Numbered from the stretch's first letter, positions 1 to 5,632 are shown. The stretch is DNA of 5,632 nucleotides from Desulfobacterales bacterium (GCA_029940345.1 JAOZRC010000279.1:1439-7070), one strand, 5' to 3'. A program made the numbers and translations. Notes: generated by a model not told the origin, from the letters alone.

Positions 1-1311
1 TATGAATTGACCATGATCGGCGGAGACATTTTAACCGTCTGGGCGGTGGATTGTTTCTGGTCACACACCTATTATGATTTTGTTCCGCGTCTGCTTGAAG
101 CGGACATGCTTCCTCACACCTTAGAATCCTGTCTGGCATTCAAAGATGCGCTCAATTATCCTGACAAGGGGATTTATGACCGATTCAAAGCGCTGACCGC
201 AATCCACCAGTCCTCTAAAAATATTATTTTGATTCTAGAAATCGCCAAAGTGTGCGGCGGCCGCCGTATGTTTTACGAAGCTGACGCAATTCTGGCTACG
301 ATTTTAGGCTTAAATCCTTTTCACATTGTTGCCAGAACATTCCGGATTCATCTTTTGTTGAATTTAGCTCTGAAACAATCCGACTTTACGCTGTTCAAAT
401 TATACTCTCAAAGGGCGATCAGGGAAGGACATTTAGTTACTGAGAATTGTAAAATTGAGGACGAAGAATTTTATTGTATCCTGGGGCTAGTTTATTTTGG
501 AACCGCCTTACGAATTTTAACCGTGCTTCGCAGCCGGACAAACGGAACTGATGAGGAACTGGCGCTGCATCCCGATATGGTGATTGATAATTTTTTCATG
601 GCGGAGGAAAACTTCTGGAAAGGAACCGCCACATCGACTTCGGGGCAATCCAGTCGTGCCAGTTTCTGGCTGCTGCAAATTCGCGCTTTAAGAAAACTTT
701 TGGTTTCAGATAAGATGTTAATGACGTCTGACCGGCCGATACGTGATCTGCTGCAAATCTATGAAACCGAGGCAATTAAAATGTATTTCTTTTTAGGGTG
801 GCTGGATGACGATTTTGTAGATGTTCCTTGCGAAAGCGAAGCAGCCCGGCAGAAAGAACAGGCCCTGCTTGACAAACTGTTTAATATGATGAATGCCTAC
901 GATAAGTCGGTGTTGCTGCGCACCTACTCACCTTGTGCCAATTTTTCTTTTGCCTCTCTTGTTTTGGATTTTAGTCCCAAACTGACCGTCGGACTGCTTA
1001 AACTGGTTATGCGCTGTCTGGAAAAAGCCCGCTGCCAGGCGGAACTGCTCGTCCAGGGCACAGAAGGCATCTATGCGATCATTAACTGTTTATTTCAAAT
1101 GCAGCCACCCAAAGAGTTTTTGATTTATATTGATAAATGTATTGCAATGGTTCAAAGCGCTTTTAAAGATGAGCTTCTGATACAAGATGATAATTTTCCG
1201 GTGGATAAAGGCAAACTTGGCGGGCAAAAATTGATTTTGATGCATCTTTTGGAATGGGTTGAGGGAGGGTATCTGCTGAAAAACTGTGTTGGCAGAGATG
1301 GAAACCATTGA
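1..1311 (+). CDS. Hypothetical helical (TPR-like) protein, 5' end outside window
   Basis: I do not recognise this protein. The frame is open from the first base; the earliest possible starts (TTG at 7, ATG at 13) have no Shine-Dalgarno sequence in the few bases visible before them, so this is probably the C-terminal part of a longer gene. The stop is TGA at 1309-1311. From TTG 7 it would be 434 residues. It is rich in Leu, Ala, Phe and Lys and looks alpha-helical throughout, with no signal peptide or clear membrane span. Residues about 88-120 (numbered from TTG 7) resemble a tetratricopeptide-type helix pair: EADAILATILGLNP followed by a second amphipathic helix. Other likely helices are at 245-262, 281-297, 324-350 and 404-425. 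No catalytic motif is visible. It converges on the leftward brnA gene with a 66-base gap and is therefore not in that operon. A scaffold or protein-interaction role is only a guess from the TPR-like stretch. Confidence 0.75.
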   Translation, partial: YELTMIGGDILTVWAVDCFWSHTYYDFVPRLLEADMLPHTLESCLAFKDALNYPDKGIYDRFKALTAIHQSSKNIILILEIAKVCGGRRMFYEADAILATILGLNPFHIVARTFRIHLLLNLALKQSDFTLFKLYSQRAIREGHLVTENCKIEDEEFYCILGLVYFGTALRILTVLRSRTNGTDEELALHPDMVIDNFFMAEENFWKGTATSTSGQSSRASFWLLQIRALRKLLVSDKMLMTSDRPIRDLLQIYETEAIKMYFFLGWLDDDFVDVPCESEAARQKEQALLDKLFNMMNAYDKSVLLRTYSPCANFSFASLVLDFSPKLTVGLLKLVMRCLEKARCQAELLVQGTEGIYAIINCLFQMQPPKEFLIYIDKCIAMVQSAFKDELLIQDDNFPVDKGKLGGQKLILMHLLEWVEGGYLLKNCVGRDGNH

Positions 1312-1377
1312 AATGGCAGTAACCGTGATTTTACAGAAAATCAGGCGAATGATCAGCGTCAGGATTTGCAGTATGTG

Positions 1378-1686
1378 CTATGCATGGTGTGAATCTATGT
1401 GTTTTTGAAGAACTTCATTTATCCTGGTTTGCCAGCCCTTGCCGTAAGACTTGAAATAATCTGCAATCTCATGGTTAAGGCTGATCGTGATCAGATCTGT
1501 CACCGGCTTGTTTTGAAGCCTTCTACGGTGCATTCCGGATAGTTCTTTATCAGTTAAAGGAAAATTGTCCGGATCGGATAGGGCCGCTTTGGTAATTTCT
1601 TTATCAGTCATAGCGTCGACCCGTTTCCAATCCGTTTCGGACTTCACCTTTTTCAGATCATTCGCGGTATAGGTGACAGTTGTCAT
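1378..1686 (-). CDS. brnA: BrnA-family antitoxin (orphan)
   Basis: A 102-residue antitoxin of the BrnA family (type II toxin-antitoxin). Known members bind and neutralise the BrnT ribonuclease toxin and repress their own operon through a ribbon-helix-helix DNA-binding fold. What shows it: an acidic N-terminal half with the typical LSDPDNFPLTDKEL stretch (36-49), then the C-terminal ribbon-helix-helix: a strand at about 64-70 (DLITISL), a helix with the YFKSYGKGWQTRIN signature (77-90) and a final helix ending near residue 97. Length is normal for the family. The ATG lies inside the 3' end of the toxin remnant (29-base overlap), with a GGAAGAG purine tract about ten bases upstream, the usual toxin-first brnTA layout. 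The toxin gene is truncated and its promoter region is gone, so expression probably depends on read-through from the oxidoreductase gene; this is inferred. The stop is TAG at 1380-1378. Family call is secure; whether it still functions is unknown. Confidence 0.88.
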   Translation of the reverse strand: MTTVTYTANDLKKVKSETDWKRVDAMTDKEITKAALSDPDNFPLTDKELSGMHRRRLQNKPVTDLITISLNHEIADYFKSYGKGWQTRINEVLQKHIDSHHA

Positions 1687-1840
1687 AATATGCCAGCTCT
1701 TCCCGTTTAGCAGCTTTTCTTAAACTGATAATCCTTATCCTGTTATTCCGTTTAGTATAAACCAAAACTACAAGCCTTCCTTCAATAAATCCATACGCCT
1801 TTAAGCGATGTTCTCTGTAATCGACACGATCATCATCAAT
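1658..1840 (-). pseudogene. brnT: brnT toxin remnant, 5'-truncated
   Basis: Translating the minus strand from about 1840 gives a frame that runs IDDDRVDYREHRLKAYG, then a GRLVVLVYT strand, then the family hallmark RIRIISLRKAAKREELAYY, ending at TGA 1660-1658. This is the C-terminal two thirds (about 60 residues) of a BrnT-family ribonuclease toxin; intact BrnT is about 90 residues and starts with a FxWDxxK-type segment followed by a KHG motif, both absent here. Upstream in this frame there is no ATG, GTG or TTG before an in-frame TGA at 1885-1883, and the DNA there codes for the end of the neighbouring oxidoreductase in another frame. An AAGGAG sequence sits at 1875-1870, but no start codon follows it in the toxin frame. 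The remnant overlaps the brnA start by 29 bases, as in intact brnTA operons. I infer a broken toxin gene, the deletion or recombination point lying between about 1840 and 1856. Confidence 0.82.
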
Positions 1841-1851
1841 GTTAAGCAGCT

Positions 1852-3693
1852 TTAAACGGTGATGCCCAACTCCTTCAATTTGTCATCCCTGGGACAACCC
1901 GTTTCATCCCATCCCATAGCCTCGTAAAACTCGCCAATCATCCGCGACAGGCTTTCCCTGGTCAACGGCTGATTCTTATTTTTAAAAAACATCGATGGCA
2001 GCCGATCGACACTATTTTCCGGTGAATGACGCAGGTTAAACAGGCGTTCAAGAGCTGCGATCCGCTCGCCGGCTCTAAACAGATCTTGTGCGCTTATCCG
2101 CCGCTGAGTCAGGGTTGTTGCCAGTTCGGCCTCGTATTTCAGATCGAAGGCGCCCAGCAGGGAAAGGGCCGGCACCTTGCACAAACCCAGACAATCAAGG
2201 ATAATGTTAACCAGTACAGACAGTCTCACCAGGCGTCCTTTTCCCCCTGCTTTCCGAATATCCACGGCTTCGGGCGTGCCAAACGCTTTGGTCGCCTTAT
2301 CTTGCGACCATCCATATTCGATACAGGCATAGACATTATTGTAATCACCGCCCCGGCTCGATATGGCATATCCCAACGCCGTTCCGAGAATGGCGCCCGG
2401 ATGATAGGCGGTCAGTTCCAGTCCTTTTGCATGCGCCGCATAATTGGCGGCACCGTTCCCGATAATTGCCGCCGCTCGCCAAACGCCTTGAGCCAAAATT
2501 TTACCGAAACCGGTGCCAGCGGCTATTTGGCGAATCAGTACTTCCATGGCCTCGCCGTTTCCCCAGGAAAGATCAAGTTCGCCGACATGCTTCGCAGTCA
2601 GGATGCCGCGTTCATACAGGTCCATGGCAAAGGCGATGGTCGAGGCCGTCGAAGTCGAATCGATACCCAACCGGGAACATAGATTATCCAATCGAACAAT
2701 AGTTTCCAGATCGCTTACACCACACTTGGCACCCAGATTGATCATCGGTTCAAATTCGGGGCGAGTCGCCTCCCATCTCTTGAATTCTCCTTTTTTAAAC
2801 TTAAGCTCGGCTTTGCACTGCACCGGGCAGCGAAAACATCCGCTGGATCGGACGACGTTTTTTTTCAATCGTTTGCCATCCACCAGATCGATGTGCATAA
2901 ATCGGGTTTGCCGGTAGTTTTTAACACCCATAATACCCATTTCATGGGCCCATTTTACATATCCGGCGCTGCCGTATTCGGAAAATATTTTGTAATCGGC
3001 GGAATTTTTTATTTTTAGCACATATTTTTTAACGGCATCTCTGGCGGCCGGAGAATCGGCTGGAAAGGGTTTTTGACTCCCTCTGGCGATGACGATCGCC
3101 TTTAGCTTTTTGGCACCCATCACCGTGCCCATGCCAGTACGGCCCGCGGCATGGTCCTTATCGGTCATGATACAGGCAAACCGGGCGCCGTTTTCGCCCC
3201 CCGGACCGATAGCGAGGATTTTCACTCTGGTATTATTAAGCTGCTTTTTGATTTTTATCTGCGTTTCCAAAGTATCCAGGCCCCAGAGGAATCGCGCATC
3301 CCTTATTTCAATATTGTTTTCGGTAATGTAAAGATATACCGGATGGGATGCCTCAGATTTAATTACGACACTATGAATGCTGCATGAACTCAACCACGCT
3401 CCGACATAACCGCCGACACTGGAACTTCCCAAAATGCCGGTAAGGGGCGATAGGGCGTTAAGATGCAGCCTGGAGGCAGTGGGAGCAGAAGATCCGGTCA
3501 ATAGACCGCAAGACAGTATCAGGATATTCTCGGGCGACAGCGGGTCGGTTTTAACCGGCAGGTGGTTAAACAGATACCATACATTAAAGCCGCGCCCCCC
3601 GATAAATCTATCAACGATGCCACGGGGCAACGGCTCCCGAAAGTGACTTTGCGCTTTTAGATCCACATGCAGGATCTGTCTTGAATCATTCAT
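1852..3693 (-). CDS. Tungsten-type aldehyde:ferredoxin oxidoreductase (AOR family)
   Basis: A 613-residue cytoplasmic AOR-family enzyme, full length (family about 600-620). Known members carry a bis-pyranopterin tungsten cofactor and one [4Fe-4S] cluster and oxidise aldehydes to acids with ferredoxin as acceptor. N-terminal cofactor domain (about 1-205): GGRG at 32-35, the SRLHLNALSPLTG segment with Arg75, GPGGENGAR at 163-171 and the GRTGMGTVMGAKKLKAI loop at 184-200. C-terminal domains (about 225-610): cluster cysteines Cys286, Cys289 and Cys293 in CFRCPVQC and the distant fourth, Cys505, in DCLGLC (500-505), matching the archaeal pattern; PEFEP (312-316) and LGID (342-345) line the pterin site. 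The RGxxH-type position holds Tyr451 (RGGDY). No signal peptide. The start ATG at 3693 has GAAGG nine bases upstream. It lies 81 bases downstream of the MttB-like gene on the same strand, probably co-transcribed; its end abuts the brnT remnant. Substrate unknown; other AOR relatives (GOR, WOR and BamB types) are possible. Confidence 0.9.
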   Translation of the reverse strand: MNDSRQILHVDLKAQSHFREPLPRGIVDRFIGGRGFNVWYLFNHLPVKTDPLSPENILILSCGLLTGSSAPTASRLHLNALSPLTGILGSSSVGGYVGAWLSSCSIHSVVIKSEASHPVYLYITENNIEIRDARFLWGLDTLETQIKIKKQLNNTRVKILAIGPGGENGARFACIMTDKDHAAGRTGMGTVMGAKKLKAIVIARGSQKPFPADSPAARDAVKKYVLKIKNSADYKIFSEYGSAGYVKWAHEMGIMGVKNYRQTRFMHIDLVDGKRLKKNVVRSSGCFRCPVQCKAELKFKKGEFKRWEATRPEFEPMINLGAKCGVSDLETIVRLDNLCSRLGIDSTSTASTIAFAMDLYERGILTAKHVGELDLSWGNGEAMEVLIRQIAAGTGFGKILAQGVWRAAAIIGNGAANYAAHAKGLELTAYHPGAILGTALGYAISSRGGDYNNVYACIEYGWSQDKATKAFGTPEAVDIRKAGGKGRLVRLSVLVNIILDCLGLCKVPALSLLGAFDLKYEAELATTLTQRRISAQDLFRAGERIAALERLFNLRHSPENSVDRLPSMFFKNKNQPLTRESLSRMIGEFYEAMGWDETGCPRDDKLKELGITV

Positions 3694-3702
3694 TTTGATA
3701 TG

Positions 3703-3707
3703 CCTTC
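3703..3707 (-). promoter_or_regulatory. Ribosome-binding site of the AOR gene
   Basis: GAAGG on the minus strand, nine bases before the ATG at 3693-3691. It supports that start, whose first residues (RQILHVDL) match the normal AOR N-terminus. Confidence 0.6.
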
Positions 3708-3742
3708 AGATCCGATCACACGACATACGGCATAGAAGCAAC

Positions 3743-3774
3743 CCTGAACTCTTGAACGTTGAACCAGTGAATGG
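3743..3774. repeat. Degenerate GAAC-type short tandem repeat in the intergenic gap
   Basis: The 81-base gap between the methyltransferase and oxidoreductase genes contains a run of seven- to eight-base units built on TGAAC: cctgaact, cttgaacg, ttgaacc and agtgaat on the plus strand. It overlaps a small inverted repeat, AACCA/TGGTT at 3762-3766 and 3772-3776, which includes the methyltransferase stop codon. The stem is too short and lacks a T run, so it is not a convincing terminator. The repeat is imperfect and may be a decayed array. Confidence 0.4.
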
Positions 3775-5244
3775 TTACCCTTTTTTAAATTTGGCAAGAA
3801 TTTCCTTTTCGCCTTCCCTTTTCAACCGGTCCAGTTCCGATATGATCTTGTCGCTTAAAGGATCGGGTTTGTGAGTTTCGGCAATCATCCTGACTTCTTC
3901 CTTTACCCGGTCTTCCATTGACGGTTTGCCGGCAGCATTCCAGGTATCAATATTCTGGCGGTTTAGAAGTTTGGCATTCCACAGCTCTTTTTTAAAATGA
4001 TCCATTGTATGCTGCTGCACCAGGAAATGACCGCCCGGCCCCACATCTTCTATGATCTGCCTGGCAACAGTTTCCCTGGTGACCGTTATGCCCTCTACAA
4101 ACCGTTTCGTCATACTGATCACTTCGTTGCCCATGACCAGTTGTTCAAGGGAACAGGCCATGCCCGCAGCCATATACCCGACATCATGGATCAGGTTCAG
4201 ACCGGAAAGACCCTGGCTCAATATCGAAAAAGCGCTTTCAATGCCTGCCTGGGCATCTAAACTTTTTGAATCGGTTCCACCGGCAAGTCCCCAGGTAGGC
4301 AGGTTAAAAGAGAGCGCCACCTCTGCCTGTGCAGCAATTGCCAGACTGTTCTCAGGTGCTCCCATTGTCATGAGTGCTGTTTTCATATCAAGGATGCCGA
4401 CATTGCCGCTCATGGCAACCGGGCATCCTTTTTTTCGCAACTGGGCAATGGTGATATGGATGAGTGATTCCGCCGTGATCTGGGTGATAACCCCTGCCAG
4501 GGTGACCGGGCCTGTGGCGCCTGCCTGGACAGTTGAGCCCGGCAACTGAGGCATAAACCGGTCGGCTGCTGCAAAAATACGATCAATGGTCTCATCAGGG
4601 AAGAAAAATGGTGCTATGGCCTCGGGATAAAGAATAATAAAAGGCTTCTGCCTTAAGTTATCCTGGCCCCCGGCAATCACGGCAGCCATTTCGTAAATAT
4701 ATTCACAACCCAAGGCTGAGTACCCGATAAAAACGGCCGGTTTTGTCGTATTGGAAACAAGCGCTGGAAATTCATGGACTTCTGCAGCATTTCCGGGCAC
4801 ATCCTGGGCTGTTCCCATGGGCATGACAAAATCTATACCATCCAGGTAATCAGCCACTTTCGCGCCCAGTTCGATATCCTTGATGCCGGTCTGTCGGATT
4901 TCGCCGGTAAATGCATCCCGTGTATTGGGACTGGCAGTGGATGTGCCATAGTAGCTTTTTTCCCCTTCCACTTCCAGTGCCCGTCGGCCTTTCCGGTCAT
5001 AAATAGTCCAGCCCTTGGGAGTTGTGACAAGGCATTCTTCAACAATATACCTTGGAATTTTGATATTGTTGTCCTTCACATCAGCGCCAGCCTGTTTCAT
5101 CATTTTTTGAACTTCTTTATGCTGGCATTTAAACCCTGTATTTTCAATAATATCAAAAGCGGCTTGTCTTATTTCCCAGATCTGGTCGTCTGTTAATATC
5201 TTCATGCCAACGGATCGGGTTTGAATGTTTGAAGTCTGAATCAT
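3775..5244 (-). CDS. MttB-superfamily corrinoid-dependent methyltransferase (non-pyrrolysine)
   Basis: A 489-residue member of the trimethylamine methyltransferase (MttB) superfamily, normal full length. Characterised members move a methyl group from a methylated amine or quaternary amine to the Co(I) corrinoid of a partner protein; pyrrolysine-free members such as MtgB use betaines instead of trimethylamine. Visible family blocks: EIRQAAFDIIENTGF (24-38), SYYGTSTASPNTRDAFTGE (97-115), GATGPVTLAGVITQITAES (242-260), GGTDSKSLDAQAGIESA (322-338), GLNLIHDVGYM (348-358) and GPGGHFLVQQHTMDHFKKE (402-420). The frame has no internal TAG, so it needs no pyrrolysine and trimethylamine is an unlikely substrate. 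No signal peptide or membrane segment, so it is cytoplasmic. The ATG at 5244 is preceded by GGAGAT with eight-base spacing, favoured over Met14. First gene of a probable two-gene unit with the AOR; no corrinoid protein or reductive activator is in the window. Substrate not predictable: glycine betaine, proline betaine, carnitine and others are open. Confidence 0.92.
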   Translation of the reverse strand: MIQTSNIQTRSVGMKILTDDQIWEIRQAAFDIIENTGFKCQHKEVQKMMKQAGADVKDNNIKIPRYIVEECLVTTPKGWTIYDRKGRRALEVEGEKSYYGTSTASPNTRDAFTGEIRQTGIKDIELGAKVADYLDGIDFVMPMGTAQDVPGNAAEVHEFPALVSNTTKPAVFIGYSALGCEYIYEMAAVIAGGQDNLRQKPFIILYPEAIAPFFFPDETIDRIFAAADRFMPQLPGSTVQAGATGPVTLAGVITQITAESLIHITIAQLRKKGCPVAMSGNVGILDMKTALMTMGAPENSLAIAAQAEVALSFNLPTWGLAGGTDSKSLDAQAGIESAFSILSQGLSGLNLIHDVGYMAAGMACSLEQLVMGNEVISMTKRFVEGITVTRETVARQIIEDVGPGGHFLVQQHTMDHFKKELWNAKLLNRQNIDTWNAAGKPSMEDRVKEEVRMIAETHKPDPLSDKIISELDRLKREGEKEILAKFKKG

Positions 5245-5252
5245 TTTTTTTT

Positions 5253-5258
5253 ATCTCC
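5253..5258 (-). promoter_or_regulatory. Ribosome-binding site of the MttB-like gene
   Basis: GGAGAT on the minus strand, eight bases of A-rich spacer before ATG 5244-5242. It decides the start in favour of the first ATG rather than Met14. Confidence 0.75.
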
Positions 5259-5311
5259 AATCGTAATCGGCACCCCCTGCTCCCGAATTGGCAACCGACG
5301 AGAAAATACAA

Positions 5312-5340
5312 AGCATACCTCTCTTGTATCATGTTCACAA
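5312..5340 (-). promoter_or_regulatory. Candidate sigma-70-like promoter for the MttB/AOR unit
   Basis: On the minus strand TTGTGA (5340-5335) and TATGCT (5317-5312) are separated by 17 bases; each matches four of six consensus positions. Transcription would start near 5305, giving a leader of about 60 bases. It overlaps a small hairpin (ATACAA 5306-5311 with TTGTAT 5324-5329). The match is weak and a chance hit is quite possible. Confidence 0.25.
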
Positions 5341-5343
5341 ATC

Positions 5344-5481
5344 ATGGCCAAGTACTCCGGAGTGCGAAAATTATGTTTTTCGCATGGGTCTGAATCCTTG
5401 GAACAGCGCGTTATATCAGCGAAATACCGTTGCGTTCCGTTCCTCCGCTCCACTTAACTTTCGCATTCCTTACTTGGCCAT
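5344..5481. repeat. Structured element bounded by an 11-base inverted repeat
   Basis: ATGGCCAAGTA at 5344-5354 is repeated perfectly inverted as TACTTGGCCAT at 5471-5481. Inside this, TGCGAAAA at 5363-5370 has inverted partners at both 5377-5384 (TTTTCGCA) and 5459-5465 (TTTCGCA). The 10-base palindrome ACTCCGGAGT (5354-5363) links the first two motifs. A further hairpin pairs GGAAC and GC (5400-5404, 5406-5407) with GCGTTCC (5432-5438), with A5405 bulged. This is a 138-base structured unit: a miniature mobile element, an intergenic repeat or a folded RNA. No clear flanking target duplication is visible. The repeats are seen directly; the nature of the element is inferred. Confidence 0.6.
5363..5384. 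repeat. 8-base stem hairpin
   Basis: TGCGAAAA (5363-5370), six-base loop, TTTTCGCA (5377-5384): a perfect eight-base stem. It lies within the larger inverted-repeat element. No T run follows on either strand, so it is not a standard intrinsic terminator. Confidence 0.6.
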
Positions 5482-5504
5482 TACCATCTAATTTGAATAG
5501 GATA

Positions 5505-5609
5505 CCCTTTGTCCCACCAAGGACATAATATTTATAGATAAAATGCATATCAATACAATGAATCCCGTAGGGACGAAATGGCTACCAACATAAGCTGGGA
5601 CATTAAATG
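5505..5609. repeat. Degenerate GTAGGGAC-type intergenic repeats
   Basis: Successive short blocks share a pattern: GTCCCACCAAGGACATAAT (5511-5529), AATCCCGTAGGGACGAAATG (5561-5580) and GGGACATTAAATG (5597-5609). The first two hold a mini-palindrome each (TGTCC/GGACA at 5510-5514 and 5521-5525; TCCC/GGGA at 5563-5573). The CCCGTAGGGACGAAAT string resembles a dispersed intergenic repeat family I know from several bacterial phyla; that assignment is from memory. No reading frame worth reporting crosses it. Confidence 0.4.
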
Positions 5610-5613
5610 TAGT

Positions 5614-5632
5614 CGTAGGTTGGGTTGAGGAA
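5614..5632 (+). repeat. Left half of a REP-like palindrome, cut by the window edge
   Basis: The window ends with GTAGGTTGGGTTGAGGAA. This is the left arm and loop of a widespread palindromic repeat in which GTTGGGTT is followed a few bases later by AACCCAAC, often linked to REP-associated (RAYT, IS200-like) transposases. Only one arm is visible, so the palindrome itself is not shown here. Confidence 0.4.

Larger units (their letters stand above)
5245..5632. other. Non-coding region upstream of the MttB-like gene
   Basis: About 390 bases with no convincing gene. From left to right it holds the ribosome-binding site, a weak promoter candidate, the 138-base inverted-repeat element, the degenerate GTAGGGAC-type repeats and the REP-like half palindrome. 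The only frame of note is a 70-codon minus-strand ORF (5453-5241) starting at GTG, directly after an in-frame TAA and without a Shine-Dalgarno sequence. Its protein resembles nothing I recognise and it runs across the inverted repeats, so I do not call it a gene. Confidence 0.6.

Noticed and set aside
1326..1343. Hairpin TGATTTT/AAAATCA between the convergent genes as a terminator
   Set aside because: The stem is only seven pairs, almost all A-T, with no following T run on either strand.
2026..2682. Long plus-strand reading frame (218 codons) opposite the AOR gene
   Set aside because: It lies wholly inside a gene with unambiguous AOR motifs on the other strand, and its translation shows no family feature; it is a shadow frame.
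1852..3693. BamB-type benzoyl-CoA reductase subunit
   Set aside because: Same broad family, but no Bam partner genes are present and the N-terminus reads as a general AOR; a firm subfamily call needs a tree.
4052..4549. Plus-strand reading frame (165 codons) opposite the methyltransferase gene
   Set aside because: It mirrors the conserved MttB coding sequence, lacks a ribosome-binding site and matches nothing recognisable.
3775..5244. True trimethylamine methyltransferase with pyrrolysine
   Set aside because: There is no in-frame TAG in the gene, and no pyrrolysine genes are nearby; it belongs to the non-pyrrolysine part of the superfamily.
5344..5481. Integron attC site or CRISPR repeat
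   Set aside because: There are no core-site pairs of the GTTRRRY/RYYYAAC type at the ends, no integrase in the window, and no regularly spaced identical repeats.

Overview
The window looks like a chromosomal stretch from an anaerobe, most plausibly a Desulfobacterota (sulfate-reducer type) bacterium. That is an inference from gene content: a non-pyrrolysine MttB-superfamily methyltransferase next to a tungsten-type aldehyde:ferredoxin oxidoreductase, with BrnT/BrnA toxin-antitoxin remnants and mid-range GC. No rRNA or tRNA gene is present to fix the taxonomy.

Layout. Positions 1-1311 (+) hold the 3' part of an unrecognised, mostly helical protein with a TPR-like stretch; its reading frame is open to the left edge, so it is probably truncated by the window. 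It converges on a leftward block. Reading that block in its direction of transcription (right to left), there is about 390 bases of non-coding, repeat-like DNA at 5245-5632, then an MttB-superfamily methyltransferase (5244-3775), an 81-base gap with a degenerate GAAC-type repeat, an aldehyde:ferredoxin oxidoreductase (3693-1852), a BrnT toxin gene that has lost its 5' third (about 1840-1658), and an intact BrnA antitoxin gene (1686-1378) that overlaps the toxin remnant by 29 bases.

How the genes may work together. The methyltransferase and the oxidoreductase are co-directional and each has its own ribosome-binding site, so they are probably one transcript. The likely theme is anaerobic use of a methylated amine or betaine (methyl group to a corrinoid protein) plus ferredoxin-linked oxidation of an aldehyde or related compound. 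Neither a corrinoid protein nor a corrinoid:folate methyltransferase gene lies in the window, so the substrate is open. The brnT remnant abuts the stop codon of the oxidoreductase gene, which looks like a recombination junction. It left BrnA as an orphan antitoxin without its own upstream region.

The right end (5245-5632) is the most structured non-coding DNA here. It has an 11-base perfect inverted repeat enclosing a 138-base element (5344-5481), further hairpins, degenerate GTAGGGAC-type repeats, and at the very edge what looks like half of a GTTGGGTT palindrome of the REP type. I see no clear new multi-gene system; the best leads are the methyltransferase/AOR pair, the disrupted toxin-antitoxin locus and the structured upstream element.
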